From contig JAOANR010000003.1 in the NCBI GenBank assembly GCA_030278955.1, positions 53,602,902 to 53,666,901 on the forward strand: a stretch of 64,000 bases of DNA, in the 5' to 3' direction. Shown here piece by piece: positions 24,032-36,093 of this stretch; position 1 is the stretch's first letter; each line of letters opens with the position of its first letter. The stretch is from Hygrophila difformis (taxonomy: Eukaryota > Streptophyta > Magnoliopsida > Lamiales > Acanthaceae). The notes beneath the pieces were generated by a model that did no database searches, was not told the origin of the DNA, and saw only the letters and a list, made by a program, of their open reading frames with translations. The position numbers and the translations under genes were made by a program.

Positions 24032-26191
24032 GGCTGGCATGGTGGCACCATAGTCGGTTCCGCCACTGTCTCCATTGACTAATAGAGTCTGCATGTGGTT
24101 TAATCATTAAGTTGCCTGGAAATAACCACCGCGCCTTCGGCAAAATTCCACACGTAATTGATTAATGATAATATTATGGGATATTATATCCCGAGAATAG
24201 TTAATTTCTAATTATATTGAGTAATTCAATAAGAATTCAGGTGTGATTTAGGTTTAATTTTACTAACAAGTTTGGTAATATACTGTTGTTGATTTGTTTG
24301 CTAAAACGGCAGCTGATTATGAGTTGTTCTATACACTTGAGCATTCACGCCGGACGCTTTGAAGCCACTCTTGGCAGCAAATGTTATTGACACTTGGTTT
24401 CCTCGGCGATAGCAGTTTTCTTTTTTCATGTCGCACATTTCTTTTTATTTTTTCTTTCCTAGCCTTGACCACCCGAAAAAAAAGTTTTGCTAACAAGATT
24501 TTAACTTGAATGTTTGTATATAGATAATTTATAATTGAATATTCAAAATACTACGCATAAAAAAAAGTCTTAAAGAAGAATTAATTTCAAATAACAACAT
24601 AATAAATGGCATTTGATATGTGCTTAATTTGAGGTTTAAAATCTAATTTGATGATTAGTAATTTAAAATTCATATAATAGCCCTTGAGATACCACACATG
24701 CCATATGTTTTCATGTTTTAAATTCAGGCAGTTATAGTGCATAATAATTTGCTTAAATTTGTACTTAAGGTAGACACACCCGAGTTGCTCATTAGCATCA
24801 ACAATCATGGTTCGCCATCGCGGGAACCGGTCGCGTCGCCGTCGCGGTAGTTCCACATCGGTTGCGGTGTATCGGAAAAATATCGGCTCATTGCATTTTG
24901 TAGCAAAAAATATTTAAAATTCTGTTGATCTGGAAGCTTCTTTTGAAAACTTACTCCTAAGGTTTCCAACCTCAAACATTGTTACATAATCATGTGCACT
25001 TTTTCTCCTGTTTTCGGAGTCACTTAATCTATTGATAAATGAAAATTGAATTTCTTACCCTTTTACCAGCAGAAATTTTCATCTCTTTTTAAAGCAGTTC
25101 ATCATCTTTCCATCTTTCCATCTGCACAGATATGTTTGTAGTTTTAAAGCAGAGCATTCCTACTCTGTTTTAAATATAATTTTCATATTTATTATTATTT
25201 TCAACAAATACTTTATGAATTGAAATTATATTTAATATGATAACAAATTCTAATAAATACTTTATAGAAGATATTATATTCATCAATGAATAACAAATAT
25301 TTGTATTAGATAGATTAACTAAATTATATAAATTGTATTAGTTGATCAAACTATGCTTATACATCGCACAAAATCATATTATTATTGAAATTCGTGATGA
25401 TGGTGCATTCAATGATATTTTTTGCATAATTATTTCTAAATTTTAATTCACAAGAGTATTTTCTTATATTTTTCTAATTTAATTTGAAAATATCTACATC
25501 GCTGTAAAATTTCTAATTTCTCAAGACCTTAGAGAATCAATATTATAATCAATTACCGTGTGCAACTATGATCTTATGTACTTCATTTGCCTACGTAATG
25601 CATGCATTATAGCCGTGTATAGAAAGTCTTTTATCTTTCATATTTTCATTTTGTTTTCTCCTTTTAGACTATTGTTTATACTATAATATTTTTTAAAAGC
25701 ACTACATCTAATAATAAATTATTGGTAGTGACATATTGTCAATTGCCCAGTTGTTATATAATGTAAAAATGTACTTATGTAATACTCAAAATAGTTTAAG
25801 GAGCATGGCGAATGCAATCGGCATAGTAAAGTTCAACAATTTTATTTGTTAAATTTTAATTTTTTTTTAATTCACAATTTTCACATTCCCGCCCATTGGG
25901 CGGGGCTAATACTAGTTATTACTAATAATGAATCAGCATACATTTAATTATTTGTATATCAATTAAGTTTTAAGATATACTATTACACTCTTTCAATCCC
26001 TCAAAAGCATAATACAGAAACCAAAAGCACTGTGAAGTTTATGGCATTGAAAACCACTCATTACAGTTTGTAAACACTAATAAAGCACATTCACACAACA
26101 ACTTATTACCAAACACAAACCCATTAAAGGAAACATTGTTAATGTTGTCATTTCACTTACCTGCTTGCTTGCTGCCTCTCCACTTGGAATC

Positions 26192-28572
26192 TCACCTAAT
26201 AATCCAACGCCCCATCATCTTCATTATCATTGCTTCAATCACTCGGAAATAAGCATATCTCCAGCTCCTCCTGAAAAACAGAATTCCAAACAAGCCCCAA
26301 AGTCCAAACACAAAACCACAAATTACAAAAACATAAAACCACAACTCCTCATCAATTTTATCAGCTGGAACATGATCATTTTCAGGAGGTAAGTGCTTTG
26401 GGGTTCCATCAGTACTGCGGCATTTCTTTGGCAGGGGATCTCCGCACAATAGATGATTGCCGCCATAAATTGATGGACCATCCTCAAGTGTTGTCAGTTG
26501 ACGTCCCATGGGAATTTGGCCACATAAATTGTTGTTAGACAAGTTCAAGTGGCTTAGAGAAGTCAAATTGGCTAGACTTTCGGGGATTTTCCCAGACAAA
26601 TGATTGTTGGAAAGATCAAGGGACTCCAATGATATCAGGCTTCCAATATTTCGTGGAATTTCTCCATGTAGATTGTTATGAGACAGATTAAGGCCTTCCA
26701 ATCCAACAAAGAGCAGTTAGCTCTGATGGAATTCTTCCCGTAAGATTGTTACAAGAAAGATCCAAGTTGGCTAGAAATTGTAATGGGAGGTTGGTGTACT
26801 CCATCTCCACTGCTTTCAACACTTCATGTAAGCCATCTTCTCTGAAAATGGATGAATAGTATCCTTCTAAATCCTTCATGCCAGAGAAATTCTGAAAGCA
26901 ATTCGGTATGTATCCAGTCAGCTTATTCATTCCAAGGTCTAAGATCTGAAGCCGAGATGCTCGACAAAGTTCACGGGGAATCACGCCATGGAATTGATTG
27001 TTTCTTAGCCTAAGAACTTTCAAACTTTCTTTTCCAAGCCATTCAGGTATTTCTCCAAACAACTTATTTTCTCCAACGTCGAGAATTTCCAGAAAAGCAC
27101 GATTCATTAAAGTGGAGGGAATCGGCCCTCTGAGGTGGTTTCTGTCCAACCGCAGTATATTCAATTGGGAAGCAGCTCCAATGGAATTAGGAATGGTGCC
27201 AGATAGCTCATTGGATGATAATCCCACATACTCCAAATACGGACAGTTTTGCCAACAGTCTAGCAGGTTACCTGATAAATGGTTGTTGGAGAGATGTAAA
27301 AAGTGCAGATATTTCATTTGGCACAGTGAATGGGGCAGTGAACCATTGATGACGTTCCTGGCCAAAAATAACGTTTCTAGATTAGGTAGCATATGGCCAA
27401 TGTTGCTTGGGAGATGAGTTATCGTATTATCAGAAAGATCCAACCAATAAATGATTGAAGGAAGCTCCGTTATTGAGCCGCTTATATTGTTGTTGGAAAG
27501 GGCCAAGTATGTCAAATTCATCATGGTGCCAAGCCATTCTGGAAGAGTTCCAGAGATACTACAGTTGGATAAATCCAACTTAGTCAGCGCGTTTTGGGTT
27601 TGAAGCCATGGTGGAAATTGATCGACTTCCATGATGCAAGATGGCATCTCAAGACTCTCCAGTTGAAAAGCAGGCACCCAATTGTATCCGACTTTGAACC
27701 TGATAGAATTGGAGCTTGTATCAAGGATCTTTAATTTTGAGAGCTTGTAGAAATGAGCCTCTGAAAGTGTTCCATTAAATGAGTTATTTGATATATCGAT
27801 ACGTTCAAGATTCGAGAGCTGCCCCAAAGAAGCAGGAAGTTCCCCACTCAGTTGATTAGATTCAAGACTCAACTCTTTCAATGCTGTCAAATTTCCAACA
27901 GAATTTGGTACGGAACCAGATAACCCATTATAAGAAATATCCAACTCCATCAAGGCTGACAATTTCCCAATTGATTCTGGAATTGAACCCGATAACTCAT
28001 TATAAGAAATATCCAACTCCATCAAGGCTGACAATTTCCCAATTGATTCTGGAATTGAACCATTAATTCTATTAGAATTCAACTTTAGGTTCTCCAACTG
28101 ATAAGCCCTACACTGGGATAAATTTTTGAAAGCGGCTGAGATCCCTCCATGAAAGTCATTGCCGGAAAGATTCAATGATTTCAACTGGCAGTTATTCCCA
28201 ATGAATTCAGATATCCATTCCGTCGAGTGTTGAATCTCGTTGTATCCAAGGTCAAGAAAGGCAAGTTGTTTCAAGCTAAGAAAGGGCTGTCCAGCAGAGG
28301 TATATTCATTGTGTGAAAGATCAAGAAACTCTAGTGAAGTCATATTATGGAGAAAACAAGGAATTTCTCCATAGAAATTGTTCCAAGACATATGTAAGTA
28401 CTTGACATGTGAAAGCAGCAATGTAGAATTCACACAAGAGTGGGGTAGATTACTGTTGTGAAGTGAATTGCGACTCAAATGCAGTGTTACTAAAGAGGGA
28501 AGCATGCTGAATATCTTATTTAAATCTTTCTGTCGACTAAGATCAATCCCACTCAAATCAAGATACTCTAAT
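26192..28572 (-). pseudogene. RLP2, 3' part: LRRs, transmembrane helix and tail
   Basis: This is the larger piece of an RLP gene whose first 185 or so codons lie at 38426-38979, separated by a copia element. It reads from the LRR LEYLDLSGIDLSRQKDL through the LRR domain, including two tandem 24-residue LRR units (27913-28056), the island (VLKAVEMEYTNLPLQFLANLD) and the C-terminal LRRs. An extra A (CCAACAAAGAG versus CCAACAAGAG in RLP3) near 26707-26710 shifts the frame just before the last LRRs. The downstream frame (26192-26701) still encodes the last LRRs, an acidic stretch, the transmembrane helix (WFYVFVICGFVFGLWGLFG) and the cytoplasmic tail. The gene is thus disrupted twice. The C-terminal 500 bp and 3' flank are almost identical to RLP3. 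Confidence 0.88.
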
Positions 28573-29009
28573 TGTTGCGGAAATAGGCCAAAAAACAAAC
28601 CCAATTGTAAACCCAAATTAGCCAAATGCAGCAAAATAAACAAACACGGAGAATTTACGTGGTTCGGTCAATCCGACCTACATCCACGGGCAAAAAGGAG
28701 AAACAAATTTTCACTATGAGAGGCAAATATTACAAAAGGGTTTGGACAATATTTGCCTTACCCACAAAACCACTCAACAAATGACTCCTCACAAAAGAAA
28801 AACCTACAAAACACAAGCTTAAGAGTATAGAACTCTCTAAGCTAAAACTCTCAATTTTCTCTCTTGTGGTGTGTTTGAAATGAATGCCCAGCAATGCCTT
28901 TTATAGGCAATTTTTGCCTTCCCATCTAACAATCATGTGCACCACCTAACAAGCTCATCTACAAGTCTATCTTCATCTAACAAATCTACCCATAATGCAC
29001 CACCTAACA
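28573..29009 (-). repeat. 3' LTR of the copia element in RLP2 (437 bp), with polypurine tract
   Basis: On the plus strand it runs TGTTGCGGAAATAGG ... CCACCTAACA. In element orientation it is TGTTAGGTGG ... CCGCAACA. The polypurine tract CCAAGGTGGAGATT (29010-29023, minus strand) precedes it directly. A TATA box (CCTATAAAAGG) lies at 28897-28907 on the minus strand. Differences from the 5' LTR are seen near 28590, 28889 and 28968. Confidence 0.93.
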
Positions 29010-29189
29010 AATCTCCACCTTGGTGCATATTAATGAAAGTCGAATGATGAGCAAACTCCACCATGATCTCAAACTTTCCTGAAAACAAATGTACCTAAAT
29101 CATGCACACAAATGTGACAAACGGTACTCCAACTCTTCTTTTGCCTTCAAATTTCCCATCAGGGAAAACAAAATGCCTCGAAGAGGCAA

Positions 29190-31387
29190 TCAGCAGCTCA
29201 AAACATTTAGCAAGTCCAAGCAATGTCGAAACTTGCTATGAGGTATTGGCTTAGTGAACATATCTGCAGGATTATCTGCCGTAGCAATCTTCTGCACTTT
29301 GATCCTCGATTCTGATCTCAGAAAATGATATCTCACGTCAATGTGTTTGGTTCTCTCATGATGAACATGATCCTTAGCCAAACATATTGTACTGAGGTTA
29401 TCACAATACACAACTGCTTGATCTTGATGTAGACCAAGATCGCCAACCAGTCCTTTTAACCAAATTCCCTCTTTGGCAGCCTCTGTCAACGCCATGTATT
29501 CTGCCTCCGTGGTAGACAGTGTTACTGTAGCCTGCAAAGTTGCTTTCCAACTAACGACAGAGCCTCCAAGAGTGAAAACATAACCAGTCATTGATCTCCT
29601 GCTATCCACATCTCCAGCATAATCAGAATCAGAATACCCAACCACCGAACACTGCAAGTCGCCTCCATAAATGAGACCAACATCAGATGTACCTCTCAAG
29701 TACCGAAAAATTCGCTTCACAGCAAGCCAATGCTCTTTTCCCGGGTTCGCCATGAATCGGCTAACCACGCTGACTGCCTGTGCCAAATCAGGTCTAGTGC
29801 ACACCATGGCATACATCAAACTGCCCACTGCACTAGAATATGGAACCTTTGCCATATACTCCTTCTCAGCTTCAGATTTAGGTGCAAAGGTAGCTGAGAG
29901 TTGTGTATTAGTAGCACATGGAGTATTCAAAGGTTTCGCCGAAGACATTCCAAACTTTGACAGAACTTTCTGGATGTAGCTTTTCTGTGACAAGAAAAGC
30001 TTCTTCTGATCTCTATCTCGATAGATCTCCATCCCCAGAATTTTCTGCGCTGCACCCAAATCCTTCATGTCGAACTCTGCACTCAGTAGACCTTTCAATT
30101 TCTGAATATCGGCCTTGTTCCGTGCAGCAATGAGCATGTCATCTACATACAGAAGCAAGTAGATGTTCGAACCATCTTCTAACTTGTTGTGATATACACA
30201 ACAATCATATGGACTTCTGTTGTAGCCAAGCTCAACCATATAGCTATCAAATCTTTTATACCACTGTCTCGGGGATTGCTTCAGACCATATAGTGGTCTC
30301 TTCAATTAGCAAACATGGTTTTCTTTTCCTGGTACAAGAAAACCTTCAGGCTGAGACATATAGATCTCCTCCTCCAATTCCCCATGAAGAAAGGCTGTCT
30401 TCACATCTAGTTGTTCGAGCTCCAGATCCTGATGCGCTACCATAGCCAACAGGACACGAATGGAAGTGTGTCTGACCACAGGTGAGAAAATCTCGTTGTA
30501 ATCAACTCCTTCCCTCTGAGTAAATCCTCTAGCAACTAGTCTGGCTTTGTATCGTATGCCCTCAGCTGGTGAAACACCTTCCTTTCTTTTGAAAATCCAT
30601 TTGCAAGTAACAATCTTCCTTTCAGGTAGTTGTTTGACTAGCTCCCAAGTGTCGTTCTTGTATAACGACTCCATTTCATCTCCCATTGCAGCAAGCCACT
30701 GTACAGACTCGCCACATGATACGGCTTCTTTGTAAGTGGAGGGCTCAGAATAATTCAAATCTTCAGCTGTTTGTAGAGCATAGCAGACAAAATCTTGATA
30801 TCTGCTAGGAGGTTGGACTCCCACCCTTCTAGCACGATCATAAGCAATTCCTTGCTTCGGCACATCAGCTGAACTCGATGGTAGGTTGGTTTCAGGTGGT
30901 TCAACTTCGGTTGATTGATTGGAATCCAAGTGCACTTCCTGCTCTTGCTCAACCTCTCGTTGTTCATCTGAATCATCAGGTGAAAGTTGAAGCTCCACCT
31001 TACTGTCAGCACCCGAATTTTCTGAGACATTCACCACCTTCGTAGGCATACTGAGGATAGAATTCTCGTCAAACACCACACTTCTGCTCAAGATAACTCT
31101 TTTCTCAGAAGGTGACCAAATTCTGAATCCTTTGACTCCATCTCCATACCCTACGAAAATGCCCTTCTTTGCTCTGGGCTCCAGTTTCCCCTCGCTTACG
31201 TGATAATAAGCCGCACATCCAAAAGATTTCAAATTCGAGTAATCATAGGAATTACCCGACCAAACCTCATAAGGAATCCGACAATCAATTCCAGTATGAG
31301 GTCCCCGATTGATCAGAAAGCAAGCAGTGTTAACTGCTTTTGCCCAAAAGCTCCTTGGCAATCCAGAATTTGAGAGCATGCAGCGTG
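29190..31387 (-). pseudogene. pol: copia pol, 3' part: integrase end, reverse transcriptase, RNase H; one nonsense codon
   Basis: The frame resumes at the nested insertion (31387) in the last part of integrase (SNSGLPRSFWAKAVNTA). It runs through the acidic spacer to reverse transcriptase ([37 protein letters not shown]) and RNase H ([42 protein letters not shown]), stopping at 29190. A TAA at 30306-30308 interrupts reverse transcriptase between ENHVC and [10 protein letters not shown], where Lys is usual, so a single A-to-T change made the stop. The two halves are otherwise in the same frame. The motifs resemble the tobacco Tnt1 group. Confidence 0.92.
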
Positions 31388-34300
31388 TGATAATGGCCAA
31401 AAATGACCATTATTTTCAATCCATTTCCGTGTCTTAAGCGGGCATTTGATCGCATTCCGGTCTTACATTAAGTAAGAAAGCAGTCGAATTGGACTAATTT
31501 ATGCATAATTGTAAAAATAATAAGCTGGTGTGAAAAAGGCATAAATATGTAATTTTATTACATAGTTATGTTAGAAAAATCCAAAAACATGAGAAAAAGA
31601 AAAGGAAACAAAAAGATGGGAAAAAGGTAGAGAAGCCCACAAAGAAAATATTTTCGGCCCATCTGGCCCAATTCAGCAGGCCCAGGAAGACCTTTGTCGC
31701 GGAAGCCCCTTGGCGCGATGCAGTGTTCCGCGACAAAGGTATGTTCCGCGACCAAGACGCACAAATGAAGAGGAGACCTGCCAAGCCCCTTGGCGCGATG
31801 ACCTTTGTCGCGATGGCATGCTCCGCGACAAAGGCATGTTCCGCGACCAAGATGCACAAATAGAGACACAAGACCCAGTCGAGAAGCCTTGCCACATGCA
31901 GTGTGTTCCGCGACCAACTTGATGCTCCGAGACAAAGCTGTGATGTGTGTGATGTCTTAAGACACAATGGGCTAGAATCAAGGCCCATGGGCTTAGGGTT
32001 ACACTTCTATAAATATGAGGTGTCTCCCATGAGCTAAGGTTGGTTGGCCAGTAGAGAGATTGAGATTGTGTAGAGCTCTTGCAGGCAAGCTTAGGAGTTC
32101 TTCCTTAGGTAGAGTAGTTTAGGTTTATTTTCATGTATTATTTAATTTTTGCTCTTAGTTTAGCTTAGTTTAGTGTTTTACTGTTCACAGTTGCTTAGAT
32201 AGCCATTCTTATACCATGTTTTGGTTTCTAAACTCTTGTTTTAGGGATTGTAATACCCAAATCATGGGTATTAACAATACCTCTTCAATAATATGGGAAA
32301 ACATTCATCATTTGTGTCCCAAATCATGAAATGGGTCTCACACCCCATGGATTTATGCTTTCTTTTTCATTTTGGGGTCTTTTGACCCTCATTTTGTTAT
32401 TTTTATGTTTACTGTTGGCATATTATGGATAATGTTGTGTGGATGTGTGATCAAACCCTAGATTAGGACTCCTGCTTTATTTTAATATTCTGCCCAACCT
32501 TGTTATTTTTGTTTAAGCATGTTCTTCTTTATTTTGAATGTTTCCTGCTTATTTTTAGCTTAGAATAGCTTTTTGATCTGAAATAGGGTGAGATCACGCT
32601 GTTTGCATGCCACTGTTCATTTCTGCTTTTTCTGACTTTTGTCCTGAACCACCTTGGGCGCCAACCGCCTTCTGGCGCGGAACCACGTTCCGCGACAAAA
32701 TGGCTGTTCCGCGACCAAGGTGTTTCAAGACACTTGTCTCCATAATTTAAAACCCTTTGTCGCGGAATACCTTGTCGCGGAGCCACGTTCCGCGACAAAA
32801 CTGTCCATGCATAGCGACAAAGGAGCCAAACTCTTGCATTCTTGTCTTCATGGCTTTTTGTCGCGGAATCATCTTGTCGCGGAGCCACGTTCCGCGACAA
32901 AATCCCATTCTGAGACAGAAAAATTATGCCATGTTCCTTGATCTTTGAACACCTTGTCGCGGAACAAAGTTCCGCGACAAAATTTCCATGCATAGCGACA
33001 AGGGTTCAAATGCTTTAGAATTTTATGAAAACACTTTGTCGCGATGTCACTCTTGTCGCGGAACCACGTTCCGCGACAAAATCTCACATAGCGACAAAGA
33101 GGCGTTATGCTGCCAAAAATTCTAAAAACTTGTCGGGATGTCCATGTCGCGGATCTTGGTCCGCGACAAAATTTATGATATCGCGACAAGGGTTCCTCTC
33201 CCTCTATTTAATCTCAAACAAACTTCATTCTTTCCCTATTTTATATTGCAACACTCACATCATAACCCCACGGGTTAGGATGTAACATTCTGGAATTGCA
33301 ATATAGGGTGTTATGCTGCCCAAATTTTGATTCTCCATTTGCATTACTTAACTGATTGAACCCTTGACTCATTAATGATTAAAGATTGAGATTAGCAATA
33401 ATCAAACTTCAATAATCATCATGACTAAAGGACCTTTGTTCAATTGCCATTAAAACATTCTTGTATAAACCAAATCCTGATGGCTTAAACAGATAATCCG
33501 GACTATAATTAATTATGGGAGGAAGGATTATTTAAGACCATCACATGTGGACCCAATCCACAACCTTGCATGAGAAACCAATGTCTCTCATACAAGGAAT
33601 CTTCTTTGTTTCTTATTTATTTTGTCTTTGTGTGTTGTGTGGAACCATTAGTAAAGAATACATCAAACTAATGTTGGCGGGTACTCCCTCATGGATAACT
33701 AGCTCGTATTCTGGGTATTAGTTACTAATTGTTATTTTGCATGGTCTGGACGATTGTCAGTGGAAGCCTTGGCGGTTCGCCCATCCGGGGTTATAATAGC
33801 TGCTCGGCTGACTCCCATCCAGATACAGTTTTATTTTTATTATCTTAATTTCAAAACCTGAATCCCAATCCGTACTGGGAGTCAGTTGGCATCAGTCAAT
33901 GCCAACTGATGATCATTATAGAAGGGAAGCATGTAGGTTTTTATCCGAATTCACAGACAGTGGAGGCCCAACTGGTGTTGACACCACCATTATAGGGTCT
34001 AAGCTGTCTAAATTCACTCCATCCGAGTGATTGGGAAATTGGACAGTAGATGTTTACAGTCCACCTGATTATTCTGCCATTACTTTGGTCCCTTGACCAC
34101 TCCATTCTGTGTTTCACCTTCTGTCTAGACCCGCATCTATATTTTGGGTCAATTAATTTTACACTTCCATATATCTTTATGCATGATAATATTATATACT
34201 ATTGTGGTTTGTACTTATTTTGGGATCCTTCCCTTGGACAATAGAAGTCTAGATCTTGAACAGATATTGCTTTATAAATTTCCAACAGAAACCTCTTTAT

Positions 34301-36093
34301 AAAATCCGGATCTGAGTAAGGGATAAATTCTTCAGTTATGACTAATTCATATTCTGTCAAGGGTTGTATTTTGGGAAATTAAGAAGCAGATTCAGCGATT
34401 AGGTCTCGCCTAGACTGAAAGGGTCTGTGTTTTAACTGAGAGTCTAGTACCTGACAGGGAATGATTTTCAAATCCATTATTTTCCAAAATTGCTGGTTGA
34501 TGAAAATGTAAGATTAAGTGCTACACCGAGATGGGGTCCACTTGGATTCAAATACAGTGTAGTAAATAATCTTAGAGGAACATCGTCCAGGCCTTGGTTA
34601 TTTTCCAAGATAGGGTTGAGTTTTCTTTCAACTGCTATCCTCTTCTGCCAAAGCCTACTTTTGAGTCCTGAGTGAGTGCATCCGGAACGAACTAATTTAT
34701 TATTTCGTTTCATTAGTTTGTATCTCATAATCACCCGGAAGGAAGTGAACACACTATTGGTTCACTAAGAGCCGGGAATTCTTGATCCGTACTCCTTCAT
34801 TCTGATGGGGAGCTGTCTTTTACTACCAGGGTCAGATTTTCAAAACCTCCGAGTGATAGGTTTAAATGCTTTCTTTACCGCCTTCTTTTAACTGCTTTCA
34901 TTAGAGGTCACTTGGTTGTATTGAGAGTTGTGTAACTGCTACTAGAATTGACAGTTAAGGGATAGTTTAGGGCTGAATTCAAAACTTTGGGTGTGACATG
35001 GGAGAATGATAGTGGTACTTGGCATTTCAATAAATGATGTGTCGGGTGTTGCTTTTCCACCACAGATGAAGTAACACACCCAGGCCAGGGCAGTTACAAA
35101 TCTGTGGTATCTTAGAATTTGCGGTCTTAAGAACATGTAAACTCATATTGCAAGTACCTGTCTGTAAAAAAGGGAAAGCCTTATTGAGAGCATGAGAATT
35201 AGCTCTCTGATAGAATTATCCCAAACAAAGATCTGCGTATAAAAATGGAAGTTTAATATTGCTTTGTCTCACTCTTGTCCAATTTTCATTCTTTTCTTCC
35301 TGTCCTTTCTGTCTACATTGTGATTCAGCTTCACGGTTGGCACAATGCAATTTTTACCTACTTTCATAGATAATGTTTATCGTATTCTTAGAATAATCTT
35401 TACCCGCTTTCTAGAATAGATTTCTTCGCTTTGTAGAGTAATTTAACAGCTTTCATGAGCCTAATTTAAATTCCCGTAGTAGATATTAATCATCTTTCAA
35501 ACCTATTGAGCAATACGAATGGAAAATCTAATAAAACGACGTGGGACCTGCTTCTATCGCACATCCTCCAGTGAACGATCCGGTCTTACTATAAATTACT
35601 GCAATTTTTGACACCGTGCGCTTTCGGGAGCACAGTTTCTTAACTACGAGCAATAAAAACATGACTACGTATAAATATATCCCTAACCACAACACCGCCA
35701 TCATAATTTGGTTTCACCAATTAAAACCTAAACCAGGATCATGATTTTTCTGAAAATACTCGTGTAGTGGGAGTCTGTCAAAAGTTTCATGGCAGGAAAT
35801 CTCATGGCAAGAATTGATGAGAAGTATCATGGCATATTTGCCGGGGATCCTCAGTGTGACAGGCTGAAGGTCAACCTATCCCGGCTGTGCCATGAGATTT
35901 GTCAACATTTCATGACAGAGAGGACCACAGCGTCATTTGAAACCAAAGCACCACACTGGAGTAATAAAAAGACTAATAATCCTGATATATCCCTAAACCC
36001 TTTCCCGTGAATCATAACTTTTTTTCTTGTAATAAATCTAACCTGGTATATTTTAGAAAAAGCTCGTGTTAACGAAACTTGTCAAAAGTTTCA
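31388..36093 (+). mobile_element. 4.7-kb non-coding TG...CA element nested in copia integrase (probable solo LTR)
   Basis: It starts TGATAATGGCC and ends AAAAGTTTCA, flanked by the exact 5-bp duplication GCGTG (31383-31387 and 36094-36098) inside the integrase coding sequence. Removing it restores the integrase frame. These are the hallmarks of an LTR-retrotransposon product. No gag or pol motif is found, and I see no second copy of the left terminus, so a solo LTR of unusually great length fits best. A large non-coding derivative (LARD-like) is the alternative. A TATA box (TTCTATAAATATGAGG) at 32005-32020 suggests plus orientation. The last ~330 bp contain an internal near-repeat of the right end (GTCAAAAGTTTCA at 35778-35790 and 36081-36093), enclosing a 73-codon frame (35789-36010) of unknown meaning. 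A diverged inverted fragment of the family lies at 50414-51605. Confidence 0.75.
31695..33192. repeat. Array of TTGTCGCGGAA/TTCCGCGACAA inverted repeats
   Basis: Within the 4.7-kb element, the 7-mers GTCGCGG (8 by eye) and CCGCGAC (12 by eye) recur in two clusters, 31695-31915 and 32680-33192. Several form perfect inverted repeats with 10-11-bp arms and 5-7-bp spacers, for example at about 32774-32800, 32876-32902 and 33055-33081, with the shared spacer core CCACG. Degenerate half-sites (TAGCGACAA) follow most of them. CpG-rich motifs of this density stand out in otherwise AT-rich DNA. Function unknown. Confidence 0.8.

Larger units (their letters stand above)
22560..26191. other. Duplicated intergenic DNA between RLP1 and RLP2
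   Basis: No gene is seen. The left part (about 22570-23780) matches the region upstream of RLP2's 5' piece (39000-40500). The part from about 24040 to 24770 matches 41170-41950. The right part (about 24930-26190) matches the 3' flank of RLP3 (43790-45029) at high identity. The absence of several transposons found in the other copy makes this a set of empty sites. Confidence 0.7.

Noticed and set aside
31558..31988. Three overlapping minus-strand frames rich in Cys, Arg and His (about 100-140 codons)
   Set aside because: They are translations of the CCGCGAC/GTCGCGG repeats in different frames; no start context, no domain, and all frames behave alike.
32680..33192. CRISPR-like array
   Set aside because: The repeats are palindromic, irregularly spaced and in a plant retroelement; there are no uniform spacers.
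35789..36010. 73-codon frame near the end of the 4.7-kb element
   Set aside because: It has a real ATG but no known domain and lies between two copies of the element's right-end motif; too short to call a gene.
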